Origin: Brachionus plicatilis
Lineage: Eukaryota; Rotifera; Eurotatoria; Ploima; Brachionidae
DNA: 64,000 nucleotides
Assembly (NCBI GenBank): GCA_010279815.1
Contig: QEOQ01000316.1
Span: 803,643 to 867,642, forward strand
Reading direction: 5' to 3'
In this document: positions 33,991 through 44,496 of the stretch, one piece after another
Position numbering within the stretch: the stretch's first letter is position 1
How the letters are laid out: every line of letters starts with the position of its first letter
The notes under the pieces: generated by a model
Told to the model about the DNA's origin: nothing
The model's database searches: none
What the model saw: only the letters and a program-made list of their open reading frames with translations
Translations under genes and position numbers: made by a program

Positions 33991-34536
33991 GGCAAATTGA
34001 AGTTTGAGATCAAGATCAAAAGATCAAAATATAAATTGTAATAATTTTTTTAATAATAGAGAAAAGACAAATTTTTTCCAAAAAAATTACCTGACATGTC
34101 ATTTCAAGTTTATTTTCATTTTTAAAATTTTACAATGTCCCTTTTTATTGAACTTTAATAGATTCAAATATTTTTATTGATTTAAATGAAAACTTGCTTT
34201 TCAAGACAAAAAAATTTACTGTTTTAAAATTTAAAAATTTATTTAAATGGAAAAATAAAATAATTTCAGTTAGAGTGAATGGATATAAAAGTTGTAAATT
34301 TGAATTTGTGAATTAACTTAACTTGAATTATTTAAATTATTGATTGTTTTTGTTAAATAAATTAGAAATCAATCATTTTGATGTTAATTTGATAATGAAC
34401 CATTATTAGACATAACATGTCTAGTAATGTTTAGTATTTATTTCTTAAAAATTATTTAAACCATTAGATTAATTAAGTTTTAAAATTTTAAACGATCGTT
34501 TTGATCTTAAAATTTGATCTGAAACTTCAATTTGCC
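33991..34536. mobile_element. hAT-like MITE (GGCAAATTGAAGTTT family), copy 2
   Basis: A 546-bp element matching 20824-21367 nearly base for base over long stretches, with the same termini. It is bounded by a perfect 8-bp duplication CAAGGAAC (33983-33990 and 34537-34544). Different target sites for two near-identical copies show dispersal by transposition rather than segmental duplication. Confidence 0.92.
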
Positions 34537-34644
34537 CAAGGAACACTAGTCGCCGGAATCGCTAAAAGTTTTCTGGCCAGAGAAGCCAAAATTGGATAGT
34601 GAAATTCATTTTCTAGCCAGAAAAGACCAACTTAAACTTTCTCT

Positions 34645-34784
34645 ACTAGTGATGGTGAGTGATCGACAAAAATAGTGATCATGGATCGATAAGGCTTCCT
34701 GTCATGCATATTTGGATCATCGATTGGATCATGATATGCATGACCGTAAGCCTGATCGATCCATGATCACTCACCATCACTAGT
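34645..34784. repeat. Short palindromic element, ACTAGTGATGGTGAGTGATC termini
   Basis: The outer 20 bp are perfect inverted repeats (ACTAGTGATGGTGAGTGATC and its complement), followed inward by ATCATGGATCGAT / ATCGATCCATGAT. The whole 140 bp is close to self-complementary. Its CTAGTG(A/T)TGG start resembles the 1.3-kb fold-back at 45854. Confidence 0.8.
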
Positions 34785-34910
34785 TCCAAGCTATTAGAAT
34801 CAATAAAATAACTTTTTTTTAGTTTTTTTAGGAAATTTTGCAGCAGTTCTTTTTTGAAGATATCTGAAAATTTATTTTAAAGACCCTAAAAATATCTTGG
34901 TTGATTAAAT

Positions 34911-35067
34911 TACCGTATTCCCTCGTTCGATTATGCTGCACCATAAATTAAGCTACCAGCTTATGGGCCATGCACCAAAGTACATCTCACCCATGCTAAA
35001 ATATTATTAATTTGATGTTTTAATCTGCATGTCCTGGCTTGTAGTGCGGCATAATCGAACGAGGTTA
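34911..35067. repeat. MITE with TACCGTATTCCCTCGTTCGATTATGC terminus
   Basis: The left end matches the start of the 7169-7680 element. The right end has GCGGCATAATCGAACGAGG but lacks the last bases (GAATACGGTA), so it is truncated or diverged. The interior differs from the 7169 copy. Confidence 0.65.
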
Positions 35068-35402
35068 ATTATTAATTAGATAAAAATTTAATATGGAAAT
35101 TAATGTTTGGGCCCTCTTCTTGAAATTAAATAAGATTCTTTGGTCTTTATCTTTTTCCAATTCTTTAACTAGCTCTAGATCAATTGCTAAAGTGTCTTGA
35201 GTGTAAATTATTTAAACAAAACTTTATCGGATTCACTTTCCTAATCTATTTAAATTCAGTAATATTCAGAAAAAATTGTAAAAAATAATTAATCACTTTT
35301 TTGAGATAGCTTTAAAAAGTCAATTGAAAAATTTTTATAAAATAAGAAATAAATTTATTTTTAAGTTTAGTTTATTGATTCATTTTGTTCTAAAAATCAA
35401 AT

Positions 35403-35903
35403 TTGACCAATCAAAAAAAAATTCCTTTATTAATCACTGATATCCCTGAGGTAGTACATCATTTAATTAAGCTATTTGCAGATGACAGCAAGCTACTGGC
35501 CACAATTAGAAGTAAAGCAGATCTTGTGACGCTTCAAAAAGATCTAGACGCACTCAACAAATGGTCTTTAGGATGGAATATATTTATCAATGTGGATAAA
35601 TGCAAGGTGATGCATTTCAGGAAATCCGGTTAGAGGTAAAAATAAGCTTCCTGATCTGAAACTAAATACAGAATTTGTTGATTCTGAAAAACATCTTGCA
35701 GTGACTTCTGACTTTTTATGCTAAGACTATTTTTTTGCACATTAGTAAGATCTCATCTAGAGTATGCCGCTGTAGTCTGGTCTCCTCATACAGCAAAGGA
35801 CATTAGAGAACTAGAGAATGTACAGGGAAGAGCCACAAAGTTAGTACCAATTGGTAACCGGGAATATAGCAGGAGATTTAAATTTTTTTATTTTAATTTT
35901 TAA
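35403..35903 (+). pseudogene. Fragment of a non-LTR retrotransposon reverse transcriptase
   Basis: The first frame (35403-35633) carries the RT catalytic box LFADDSKLLATI followed by NKWSLGWNIFINVDKCKVMHF. After a stop and frame change, 35718-35903 carries the thumb-type LVRSHLEYAAVVWSPHTAKDI and ELENVQGRATKLVP. Jockey/CR1-like LINEs have this order. No N-terminal RT motifs, endonuclease or intact frame remain, so it is a dead 5'-truncated copy. Confidence 0.85.
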
Positions 35904-36156
35904 ATTATTTAAATTTCAAAGTGGTATCAAAAAAGTTAATTTACATTAAAGGCATGATCCCTTTCTTTGATAAATATTTCAGCAATTTAATATGCAGCTG
36001 TTATATAAAGTGTACCATTTAAAAGCTAAGAGCCTAAGCTACAATAAAATATATAATTATTAATATTTGTATAACGATTTGATGAAAAATAATTGTTTTA
36101 AAATTAATAAAAAATTTATTTATTTTTTATGTTTTGTTTTTATATTATTTATGGCA

Positions 36157-37420
36157 TTAAGCTCCTCTGGCTTCTTCAACATTTTTAATTCTTTTCGTTG
36201 AACTATTAACAGCATTTCTAATGTGTTCAACAGGTACTCGCTCGATTCCTCTATTAATTTCTTCAATGAAGTCCTCCCTATTGGTGAACTTGTTCGGTCT
36301 CATATTTGTGACATAAGCTTTCCAAAAAAAATAATCACACGGGTCCAAATCGGGCGAATTGGGGAGTAATGGACAACTTTTTATGTTCCTCAATTTTACA
36401 ATTATCATTTTTTGATTATTATTTTATTCCTACTATGTGTACTTTTCTATTATTCAACTTTTAAATTTTTTTACCTATTCAACTTTTCAACTTTTCAATT
36501 ATTCTATTATTTAACTTTTAAATTTATTAACTTATTCAACTTATTCAGCTATTTAAGAAAAAAACCCTCACTCTTTTTGCTCAGTCGAAATCCCTAAACC
36601 AGGGCTAAGCCCCGGACCCCTTTAATTTTATCTAAAATTTTGTTAAAAGAAATCTAATTTTAAAATAAACCCTAAATTGACAATATATGGTTAATTTTAA
36701 AATTAGATTTCTTTAACCTATAAATTATATTGTTTTAAATTTTTTTGTTAATATACTGGGTTAACTTGATTGTTTCAAAATCAAAAAATGCTCTGAATTA
36801 TAATTCGCTATATTCTTTATTTTTTTCATGCTTTTTATTATATACTTTTTGTTTTAATAAAGTTTTAAAATGGAATGAAAGAAAAATTGAATAGTTGAAT
36901 AAATGAATTAGTTTTAAAAAAAGAATAAATGAAAAGTTGAAAAGTTGAAAAATTGAATAAATGAAAAGTTGAAAAGTTGAAAAATTAATTAAATGAAAAG
37001 TTGAAAAGTTGAAAAATTAATTAAATGAAAAGTTGAAAAAGTTGAAAAATTGAATAATTTAAAATTTGAAAAATTGAATAAATGAAAATTTGAAAAATTG
37101 AATAAATGAAAATTTGAAAAATTGAATAAATGAAAGGTTGAATAAAAGAAAAATTAAAAAATTGAATAGTTGAATAGTTGAATGAGTAATAAAAGAGAAT
37201 AATTGAAAAATCGAAAAGTTGACTAGAATATACTTAAGTTGTTTAATACAAATTATTGTCCATGAATGGAATTGGGAGGCCGATTGGTGCTTCTTATAAA
37301 TGTGTAAAGGTTATTTTCACACTATATTTGTGTCGTCTTAGCAGTGTGCGGTCTTGCGCCATCTTGTTGATAGGCAGTGATCTATTCTTGTTCAGATAAT
37401 CAATTTAAAAATGAGTACGA
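36157..37420 (-). pseudogene. Broken Tc1/IS630-type transposase, split by a repeat insertion
   Basis: On the minus strand an upstream piece (about 37270-37400) encodes ITAYQQDGARPHTAKTTQ, the classic second-Asp motif of Tc1/mariner transposases. A downstream piece (36157-36408) encodes LLPNSPDLDPCDYFFW, the third-acid region, and a C-terminal helix ending KRIKNVEEARGA. A tract of about 840 bp separates them, made of GAAAAGTTGAA-type tandem repeats and their inverse. An in-frame stop follows the QQDGARPHTA block. The N-terminal DNA-binding part was not found. Confidence 0.78.
36412..37250. repeat. Tandem GAAAAGTTGAA minisatellite facing its inverse
   Basis: About 36880-37215 contains many copies of units such as GAAAAGTTGAAAAGTTGAA and AAAATTGAATAAATG. 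The inverse (TTCAACTTTTCAACTTTTCAA) occupies about 36450-36545. Together they form a large imperfect hairpin inserted in the transposase relic. A GC-rich AAACCAGGGCTAAGCCCCGG lies between at about 36597. Confidence 0.7.
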
Positions 37421-37977
37421 TAAGTTCATAAATCCCTATCTAGAATTTTTTTTATTTAGGTGGTGCTTTGTTATTTATCTTAGATAGATATTTTATTTAT
37501 AGCCTAATGTTAAGTTGCATAAACGGTTTAAAGCTACCATGGTAGTCTTCCGCAAATTTTTTTTCAGTACCCAATTATATTAATATTATTATTATTACAT
37601 CAAATTAAAAAATCTATAAAAAATTTATTTTTAAAATTAAAATGTTTATTAGCTTTAGATTACATAATAACGCTACACGTGTTAATAACTGAAAAATCAA
37701 AAATTAAAATCATTTTTTTACACAAACATTTTTAATTATATTGAAAAGAAGAAAAAAATTTTGATTTTCCTAAATTTAATTATTAAACCAAAAACCAATT
37801 TTGATTTTGAATTCCATTTAAATGTCCATAGTTGACTGAAAATGTTTGATTGCCAATTTCATCACTATTCGCCGTTTAAAATATGTTTATAGATACCCGT
37901 GAGCTGTAAATACTTTTACTTTCATTTGAGCTTTTTCTTAATAAAAAACAACAATTAACAACAAATTTTGGTTTAAA
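37421..37977. other. AT-rich intergenic region downstream of cryptochrome
   Basis: No gene is visible; it probably includes the cryptochrome 3' UTR and decayed transposon sequence. Confidence 0.5.
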
Positions 37978-39904
37978 TCAAAAATCTTCAAACTCAGATT
38001 CCAAGAATTTGGCAAATGTGTATGCTCTGTATTCTTTGCTGTTGGCGGGCTTGAGCGCGTTCTTGTCATTCAAGAATGTCTCGAATATCTCCTTTCTTTC
38101 CGAGTGGAAAAACTGCTGCAACTTGGCAATATTTTCCCTGAACGCCTGCTCATTGTCCACAATCGGCTCCGGATAGTCCTTTCCAATCACACAGCCCGCT
38201 TTTTCCTGCATATCAAGTGGCGCTTTCCACGGCTCATGCAAATACTCCAAAGGAAACTCTCTCAGCTCCGGCACATAGTTTCTTAAAGCTAAATTTAGCC
38301 AATTTTTCTCCACCTCTTTCAAAAATACTTTATGTATTCGCCTTTTGGATCAATTTTTTTGCCATACTTGACAGGACAAAAAGTAACAGTAGGGTTGAGG
38401 ACTTCTTCCGGATCGCCAGTCGCTATCCAATTCCAATTGCCTGAGCACACTGACCAGTCCGCCTAGAAAAAAATAATTTTTTTCAAAGAAAAATTTTGTT
38501 CCTCTGAAATTACATCAATTAAATATTTTAAAAAAGTGCGCATTCCGCGCTCCCACGACATGAACAAGACACCACGAGTTAAAAAAAGAGAAACACTGTT
38601 CCGGCACACGTGATGGATCCAGCCTTCTTGGACCAGTTGTCTCATACAGGCATCAATCCAGGGAAAACCAGTTTGACCCTTTGGAAAAAAATTTTAGAAA
38701 AAAAAAAAATTCATTTTCTCTTTTAATTACAGATTCCCATTTTAGAAACAAGTCCTGTTTACCATGATAATCCCATGGAATTTTGAAGCACATCGGATTA
38801 CCATCTACTTGGGCAAATTTCTCATTTTTATATGACAACTGATAGAAGTATTCTCTCCAAAATAATTGTTCAACTGGACAGTAGACATTTTTAAGACCAT
38901 TGAAATTTTTTACATAAACTTTTTTAAGATCCGCGTACAGTTTTCTGACTGACAAACAGCCAAATCTAAGGTACGGACTCAGACTGACCTCTTTGGTAAA
39001 CAAAACCGGTTTGGACAAATTAGGGTTCAATTTTCCGGCTATGAACGATTCTTTTTCATACTGAATTCTAATTTTACACAGCTCCAGGGCCTTGGTCTCG
39101 CCACCAATAAAAATACATTTTTTTTGCTTTTCATTTTCGGGCTTGATGTTAAAAAAGTCCAAGTCAGGTATTTTGTGCCGGACTGGGTCGTACAAATCAT
39201 CTGTGCTGACCAAGTGGGACGCAATGAATTTTAGGTCTGGTCTGGGCACTGGCTGTTCCGGCTCACCAATTTTGTAGCAGGACTTGCGCAGTTCTTCGCA
39301 AGTATTCGGTGGCTGGTTGCTGTTCAGGCTGAACACTTCCTCTGGATCATAAAGTGTATTGCTGACGCATTCTATCACTTGCACATTGTGTCTGGCGCAC
39401 ATCTCCTTCACCAGATTGTCCCGCTTGTGCCAAATGGACTCGGAGTCTTTTTCGAATGAGATGACGCGCACCTCCCACTCTTTGATCAAATTTTCCAGCA
39501 CATTGTGCGCCTCGCCATGAAAACACATGAAATTTATTCCATGCTCCTTGAACTGGCTTTCCAAGTCCTGCAGAGATTGAAGCAAAAATCTGAGTCGCAC
39601 ATAGCCACATGTTTCTGTGCCTGCCAACAAAGTACAAGATAAGAAAACAAGTCAAAAAAATAGCTAAGCTTAAGCTGAGTTCACGTGCAGAGAAGTGTGA
39701 TGATTTGGAACAAAGGTTATGGCATGGAAATTGGGCAACAAAATTTGGGAAAAATTTGGGAAAAATTGGCAAAATACCTGCAGATTTTCCGTCAAAGATA
39801 AAAATTGGAATGAAACGTTCCACTTCGTCTTGACAGGCCAACAAGGCCGGGTTGTCGTGCAGTCTGAGTCCATGTCGAAACCAGTGAATACCTGTCTTGG
39901 GCAT
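37978..39904 (-). CDS. cry: Drosophila-type (type I) cryptochrome, blue-light photoreceptor
   Basis: Five exons (39778-39904, 38731-39620, 38514-38678, 38329-38462, 37978-38281) join in phase to 539 codons plus stop; insect CRY1 is 542 residues. The photolyase-homology domain is complete: [54 protein letters not shown] and EGWIHHV. The flavin-adjacent residue is Cys ([11 protein letters not shown]), as in dCRY, where 6-4 photolyases have Asn; this supports a sensor over a repair enzyme. The Trp triad is conserved (IPW, MSW, GNW; dCRY W342, W397, W420). The fourth dCRY Trp (W394) is Phe here (VLFMSW). The short C-terminal tail has YTF where dCRY has FFW. The first in-frame ATG is used; a stop lies just upstream. 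Confidence 0.93.
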
Positions 39905-40171
39905 GATTGGCACTGTTTTTTCCAAAATCTTTTAACTACAAATGTAGCCTAGAATTTCGAGGTGCTAGGGCAAGATTAAGGAGACCTTATTTTTAGTAAT
40001 GTTTTATGAAAATTATTAGTCTTATAAATAAATGAAAGGGAGCAAAAGATTGTGAATTTTATTTGAAATTTTGGCTTGTTTTCAATTTTTTATTTTTGAG
40101 CATAATTTGAATTTAGTTTTGTGCTAAATTTTGCTATTAATAAAAAAGATCGATTTTTGATTCAAAAAAAA

Positions 40172-40242
40172 TGCACTGGCCGGGAATCGAACCCGGGCCG
40201 CCCGCGTGGCAGGCGAGCATTCTACCACTGAACCACCAGTGC
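40172..40242 (-). tRNA. tRNA-Gly (anticodon GCC)
   Basis: The minus strand reads GCACTGG..CCAGTGC with a 7-bp acceptor stem and discriminator A at 40172. It has a GTTCAGTGGTAGAAT D-arm, CCTGCCACGCGG around the GCC anticodon, and a perfect GGGTTCGATTCCC T-arm (internal B box). This is a canonical 71-nt metazoan tRNA-Gly with intact A and B boxes and no intron. It lies alone between the cryptochrome and Nup43 genes. Confidence 0.97.
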
Positions 40243-41263
40243 TTCCTACTAACACCTATTCATTCACTATTTTTCACTTAAATAAAGAATATTAATAATA
40301 ATTAATTATTTAAAAAAAAACTCGATAATAAAATAATAATAAAAATGAATTAAATAATAATATTTTTTTACACGCAAAATCTTAAAGTGCAATCAAGTAT
40401 GATTGATTAACTTTATCATCCAAAAATAATTTGAATAAAACAAAATTTAAAGATTATATTATTATTCAATTAGAATAATTTTTCTAAATTTAATTCATTC
40501 AAGCTTAATGCCTAACCAAATTTTTAAATTTAAGAAAGCTGCGCCAAGCGCAAAATAGCCTTCAAAGCTTCTTTTTTTCCTTTATTTGAATTAAATTTTT
40601 CTCCGAAAAAAAAAAATTACCTGTTTGCTTCAGCTGATGAAAGGCTTTAAATAAAAAAGCTTTTTTTAAAGACAAATTCCTGATTTTTTTTAATTCTGGT
40701 GAGAAATTCAATCTGTGAGCTCAGGATTATATAGAAACCTTAACTGTCTTTAGTCATCAGGGATCATTTGATGGATCTGCTGAAAAAAATATGAATTGTT
40801 AATCAATCAAACATATTAATATGCTAATTGATTTTTTGAGATTGATTTTTTCTTTTAAATTTTTTAAATTTAGACCAAAAAATCTTATGATTATCATACT
40901 TAGAAAATTTGCTTATTTTTTTACTAATTTATCTGAAAAAATTTAATTTAGTTGATATTCATCATCAAAAAAATTGCTTAATTACAAAAACAGTGAATTT
41001 AAAATCATACATTTTGCGTAGATAGCATCTTTAAAAAATAATTATTTTATAATATAAAAAAACTCATTGTGAGCAAAATTTAATCTATTTCAGTAATTTA
41101 CATTTACATTGATTTAGATTTAGAAATGCTTCAATAGAAATTTTAATAATAAAAATTTCAAGTAGTTTCAACAAGCCGGGAAGAATTATTATTTCCGCTA
41201 GACGGAAAATCTTAATTATTTTATAAATAAAAAATTATAAATTTGTTACAAAATTGTGATGCA
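40243..41263. other. AT-rich intergenic region, nothing recognised
   Basis: About 1 kb of A/T-rich sequence between the functional tRNA-Gly and the tRNA relic. No coding frame or clear repeat terminus was seen. Confidence 0.5.
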
Positions 41264-41615
41264 GCATTCGTGGTTCAGTGCAGAGTTGTTTAAAAGTCAC
41301 AAGTCTCAAGTCAAGTCCAAACTTTTTTTTTTTCTTAAGTCCGACCAAAGACTTTAATTTTTTTTTTTAATTTTCATTCAAAAGTCCAAGTCCAGGCTTT
41401 AAAATTTTGAATACTGAAGAAGAAATTTATGCTAAAATTGCAACAAAATTCTCATATATGGCAAATCTATTGCATTAGACAACCCAAGAGTATATAAATT
41501 TTTTGATATGAAGCCTGATCTAGCAAATTTTAAAAAAAAATCCTTGACTTGGACTTTTTTTTGGGACTTTTAAACAACTCTGGTTCAGAATGTGGTTCGA
41601 TTCCCGGCCAGTGCA
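41264..41615 (+). pseudogene. tRNA-Gly relic split by a hAT-like MITE
   Basis: GCATTCGTGGTTCAG (acceptor stem and D-arm start) at 41264 and GGTTCGATTCCCGGCCAGTGCA (T-arm and acceptor) ending at 41615 are both tRNA-Gly-like and in plus orientation. Between them is the MITE 41281-41582. Even without the insert the anticodon arm is missing, so the gene was already dead. It lies 1 kb from the functional tRNA-Gly in opposite orientation, suggesting an old local inverted duplication or a tRNA-derived retroposon. Confidence 0.8.
41281..41582. mobile_element. hAT-like MITE (CAGAGTTGTTTAAAAGTC family) in tRNA relic
   Basis: The 302-bp element has perfect 18-bp inverted termini CAGAGTTGTTTAAAAGTC / GACTTTTAAACAACTCTG. 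Flanking octamers GTTCAGTG (left) and GTTCAGAA (right) agree at six of eight positions, consistent with a decayed 8-bp duplication. The left subterminal CACAAGTCTCAAGTCAAGTCC matches the 19842 and 21702 copies. Confidence 0.88.
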
Positions 41616-41716
41616 TTTTTTTCCAAATAAAAAACAAAACTCTTTAAATTTTCAATTAATTTATTTATTCAAAAGTTAAAGTTTTATTTTAAATTCCTAC
41701 AAATTGCTACACATTT

Positions 41717-43234
41717 TCAGAACAAATTTTGATATCTTAATTTATACAAACAAAAATTATTATTCACTGCCAATATTTTATCATTATTTAAATCAAATGA
41801 ATTTAATGTGTATCGATTTGAGTCGAGATAATTTTTGAAATTGACTGTTCGGTCCTCCCATCCTGATTTAAGCTCACCTCTGTTTGATGTGTTCCAAGAC
41901 CATAGTGCACCATCAAACGAACTGGAGAACAAACTGTCACTAGAAAACGGATGAAAAATAACTTCCATTACTTAAAATTAAAATAAATCTAAATTTTTAA
42001 GCTTGATTAATTAAAAATTATATAACCTGGCTCTGAATGATTCTGACTGAGAACAAACGGCTTCTTACTGCTTCTCACGTCATAAATTGCGATGATTCCA
42101 TTTAAATTTCCACAAGCTATAATATGCTGCTTATTAGGATCATTTGCCATGCAAGTTATAGACGAGCTCTCTCCTTCCCTTGGTAAACACCAATATTATC
42201 AAAATTTTATCTTTGTCTTCACACTTACATGAATAAACTTAGACATGATTTTTTATTTTCTCTACTCCTTGAATCCCATATTTTTACCCTTCCCAATGAA
42301 TCACTCACAGCTATTTCAAAATGTTTTAGATACAAAACGCTGTTTAAACTGCATAATTCATTATAATCTAAAATAGATACATAATTTAAAAAAAAATTTT
42401 CAATTAAATCAATCAATACCTAATGTACTAAGGCAATTTGTTTGACTTTTTAATCTAATAAAATTAATAGTTCCATTTTCAGTCACAAAACAAAGCTCAT
42501 CTCGATCATTGTTGCAATCAAAGCCATTTATTGAGCTCAGATTGTCCAATTTGGACCATTTATTCAATTCAACAAGTCTCTAAAATGTCAAAATTAGACA
42601 AAGAGGATTCCATTGGCGACTCGTCTGATTTAATGGAACTTGAACCTAGAAAACTAGGATTCAATTTGCCAACTAATGATCTCTCCAAAGCGGGCCAACT
42701 AGACCAAATGAGTGTCGATTCATATTGGGTCAGTGATCAAGATATCAAAAAGATAGCAGAATTGAAAATACTGGACCCAGTAAATCCGGCCTATCGCCAA
42801 GTCTATGATCAAAAATTACCTGATCAGCATGGGAATACTTGAAGTGGTAAACACTGCCACTGGATGTTGACAAAAAAAATTCTTCAAAACTTTTAGTCTT
42901 TAATAAATTAATTTAATTACAATAGTTTTTTAATTTTTTTAAATTACTCTTAATTCTGTTACAAAACCATCTAAATTTTCAGTGTCAGATAAAAGAATGG
43001 GCTCAAATTCATCTTGGGTTGGATCGAGTTTCCAAACAGATACACTCTTCTGTCAAAGAAAAAAATATTAAAAGTTATTTAAAATAATACAAAATATTGA
43101 GAATTTACCAAATTTTCTGCCGACCCGAGGCAAAAAAAATCACTAGGAGTTATGTTTGAGTCAGATAGCCATCTAACTTTACTAGCATTGTAATTCAGAT
43201 ATATTTTTTCCAATTTATTTTTATTTTCAAACAT
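41717..43234 (-). CDS. nup43: Nucleoporin Nup43 (WD40 propeller of the Y complex)
   Basis: Seven exons (43109-43234, 42948-43049, 42820-42897, 42420-42579, 42229-42367, 42027-42178, 41717-41970) join in phase to 336 codons plus stop; human Nup43 is 380. WD-type segments seen: KVRWLSDSNITPSDFFCLG, KSVSVWKL, FLSTSSGSVYHF, EIAVSDSLGRVKIWDSR, HIIACGNLNGIIAIYDVRS and the Nup43-like EVIFHPFSSDSLFSSSFDG followed by ALWSWN. Family role: peripheral subunit of the Nup107-160 complex at nuclear pores and kinetochores. The start ATG is 163 bp from the divergent DHDH-A ATG. Intron 3 (42580-42819, 240 bp) is much longer than its neighbours and holds an antisense ORF. Confidence 0.88.
42585..42842 (+). CDS. 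Possible small gene antisense to Nup43 intron 3
   Basis: An 85-codon frame starts with ATGTCAAAATTAGAC and ends TGA at 42842. It lies almost exactly in Nup43 intron 3 and overlaps the end of exon 3 by 23 bp. Its base composition is exon-like, unlike every other intron in this gene. The peptide is hydrophilic and acidic with no signal or membrane segment (DKEDSIGDSSDLMELEPRK near the start, VNPAYRQVYDQKLPDQ near the end). I do not recognise it. It could be a nested gene, a processed insertion of another gene, or chance. The frame is open upstream to 42531 but that part is antisense to Nup43 exon 4. Confidence 0.4.
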   Translation: MSKLDKEDSIGDSSDLMELEPRKLGFNLPTNDLSKAGQLDQMSVDSYWVSDQDIKKIAELKILDPVNPAYRQVYDQKLPDQHGNT

Positions 43235-43397
43235 TTTAGATATTTTTGAAAAATTTTAAATTTCTATTTTTTGCATGCTAATTTTAAAAAATGTTAAAAA
43301 AAATTGCAAAATATATTGACTTTTATTATAGCCTTATCCTTTTAGATTCTCTATAAAAGGCTACAATTATTTTGAAAATTTAATCTTGATCCAAAAA
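43235..43397. promoter_or_regulatory. Short divergent promoter region between Nup43 and DHDH-A
   Basis: Only 163 bp separate the two start codons, so the 5' UTRs and any core promoters must share this interval. TATATTGAC (about 43312) and CTATAAAAG (about 43351) are TATA-like. Bidirectionality is inferred from spacing. Confidence 0.45.
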
Positions 43398-44496
43398 ATG
43401 AGTGAAACAATTTTAAATTGGGGAATAGTTGCCTGTGGATTGATAAGCCAGGATTTTTGTACAGCTCTAAGAGCAACAAAAATGCCAAACCATGCCCTTA
43501 AAGCTTGTGCTGCACGGTCTCTTGAAAGAGCGGAAAAATTTGCTCAAAAATTCGAAATTCCAAGTTTCTATGGATCTTATGATGAGCTTTTTGCTGACAA
43601 AAATGTGAACATTGTCTACATTGGAACTACCAATAACACCCATAAAGAAGTTTGTCTTAAAGCGATCAATGCTGGTAAACATGTTCTGTGTGAGAAACCA
43701 ATGAGTTTGAACAAACAAGACCAAGAGGAAGTATTCAAAGCAGCAAAGGAAAAGGGAATATTTTTCATGGAAGCTTTGTGGACAAGGTTCTTTCCAATAG
43801 TTAAAAAATTCAAAGAAGAAATTACTAATGGATCAATTGGAGATATTCGATTTATAATTAGTAATTTTATGGTTCCAATAAAAAGTGTGGAAAGATTAAA
43901 TATGAGAGAGCTAGGTGGTGGTGGTTTATTAGAGTAAATGAATTTATTTTATTTTTTTTTAACTTAAATATTTTTTATTTTAAAGTATTGGAATTTATCC
44001 GATTCAAATGATTTGTTATTTAATGGACCACGAAAAACCATTGAAGATAAGCTGTAGTGGTCATTTGATGCCATCAGGATGTGATGAAAGTGCATCGATT
44101 ACATTGTTGTACAAAAACAATCGGATGGCCGTGATAAACATGTCGACCACTTGTGTTCAAAATGCAAGAACCTCGGTCATGGGTGACAAAGGTATGATTG
44201 AGATTCCGGACTTTTCCTGGTGTCCAGTCGAGTTTATCAAAGCTGATCGAACAACACACAAAGAACCGCTGCCTAGCTGTCCACCTACTAATTTTGCGAA
44301 TAGTGTCGGCTTAAGCTTCGAAGCTGAAGCTTGCCGGGAAGCTTTATCAAAAGGTACGTCATTTAAAGCATTATTGATTATTTTTAGAATTTTATTTTTA
44401 GGCTGGAAGGAACATCCTGTGGCAAGCCATGATAAATCTAGGCTTATTCATGAAATTTTGAATGAAGCAATGAAACAATTGGGATCTTCTTATTAA
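43398..44496 (+). CDS. DHDH: Dihydrodiol dehydrogenase-like oxidoreductase (Gfo/Idh/MocA family), copy A
   Basis: Three exons (43398-43933, 43986-44353, 44402-44496) give 332 codons plus stop, the usual DHDH length (about 334). A Rossmann NAD(P)-binding start (LNWGIVACGLISQDF), the family EKP motif in VLCEKPMSLN, EALWTRFFP, and GGGGLLDIGIYPIQM (split by intron 1) are present. DHDH oxidises trans-dihydrodiols and some pentoses with NADP in the cytosol (family knowledge); the physiological substrate here is unknown. AATAAA follows the stop. Most of exon 1, intron 1 and exon 2 is nearly identical to the copy at 50546, while the ends are diverged. Confidence 0.93.

Noticed and set aside
39347..39925. 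A 192-codon reading of cryptochrome running through intron 1
   Set aside because: Frame continuity through 39621-39777 is chance; splicing GCAG|GTATTT to GGCAG|GCACAG restores SAGTETCGY as in insect CRY.
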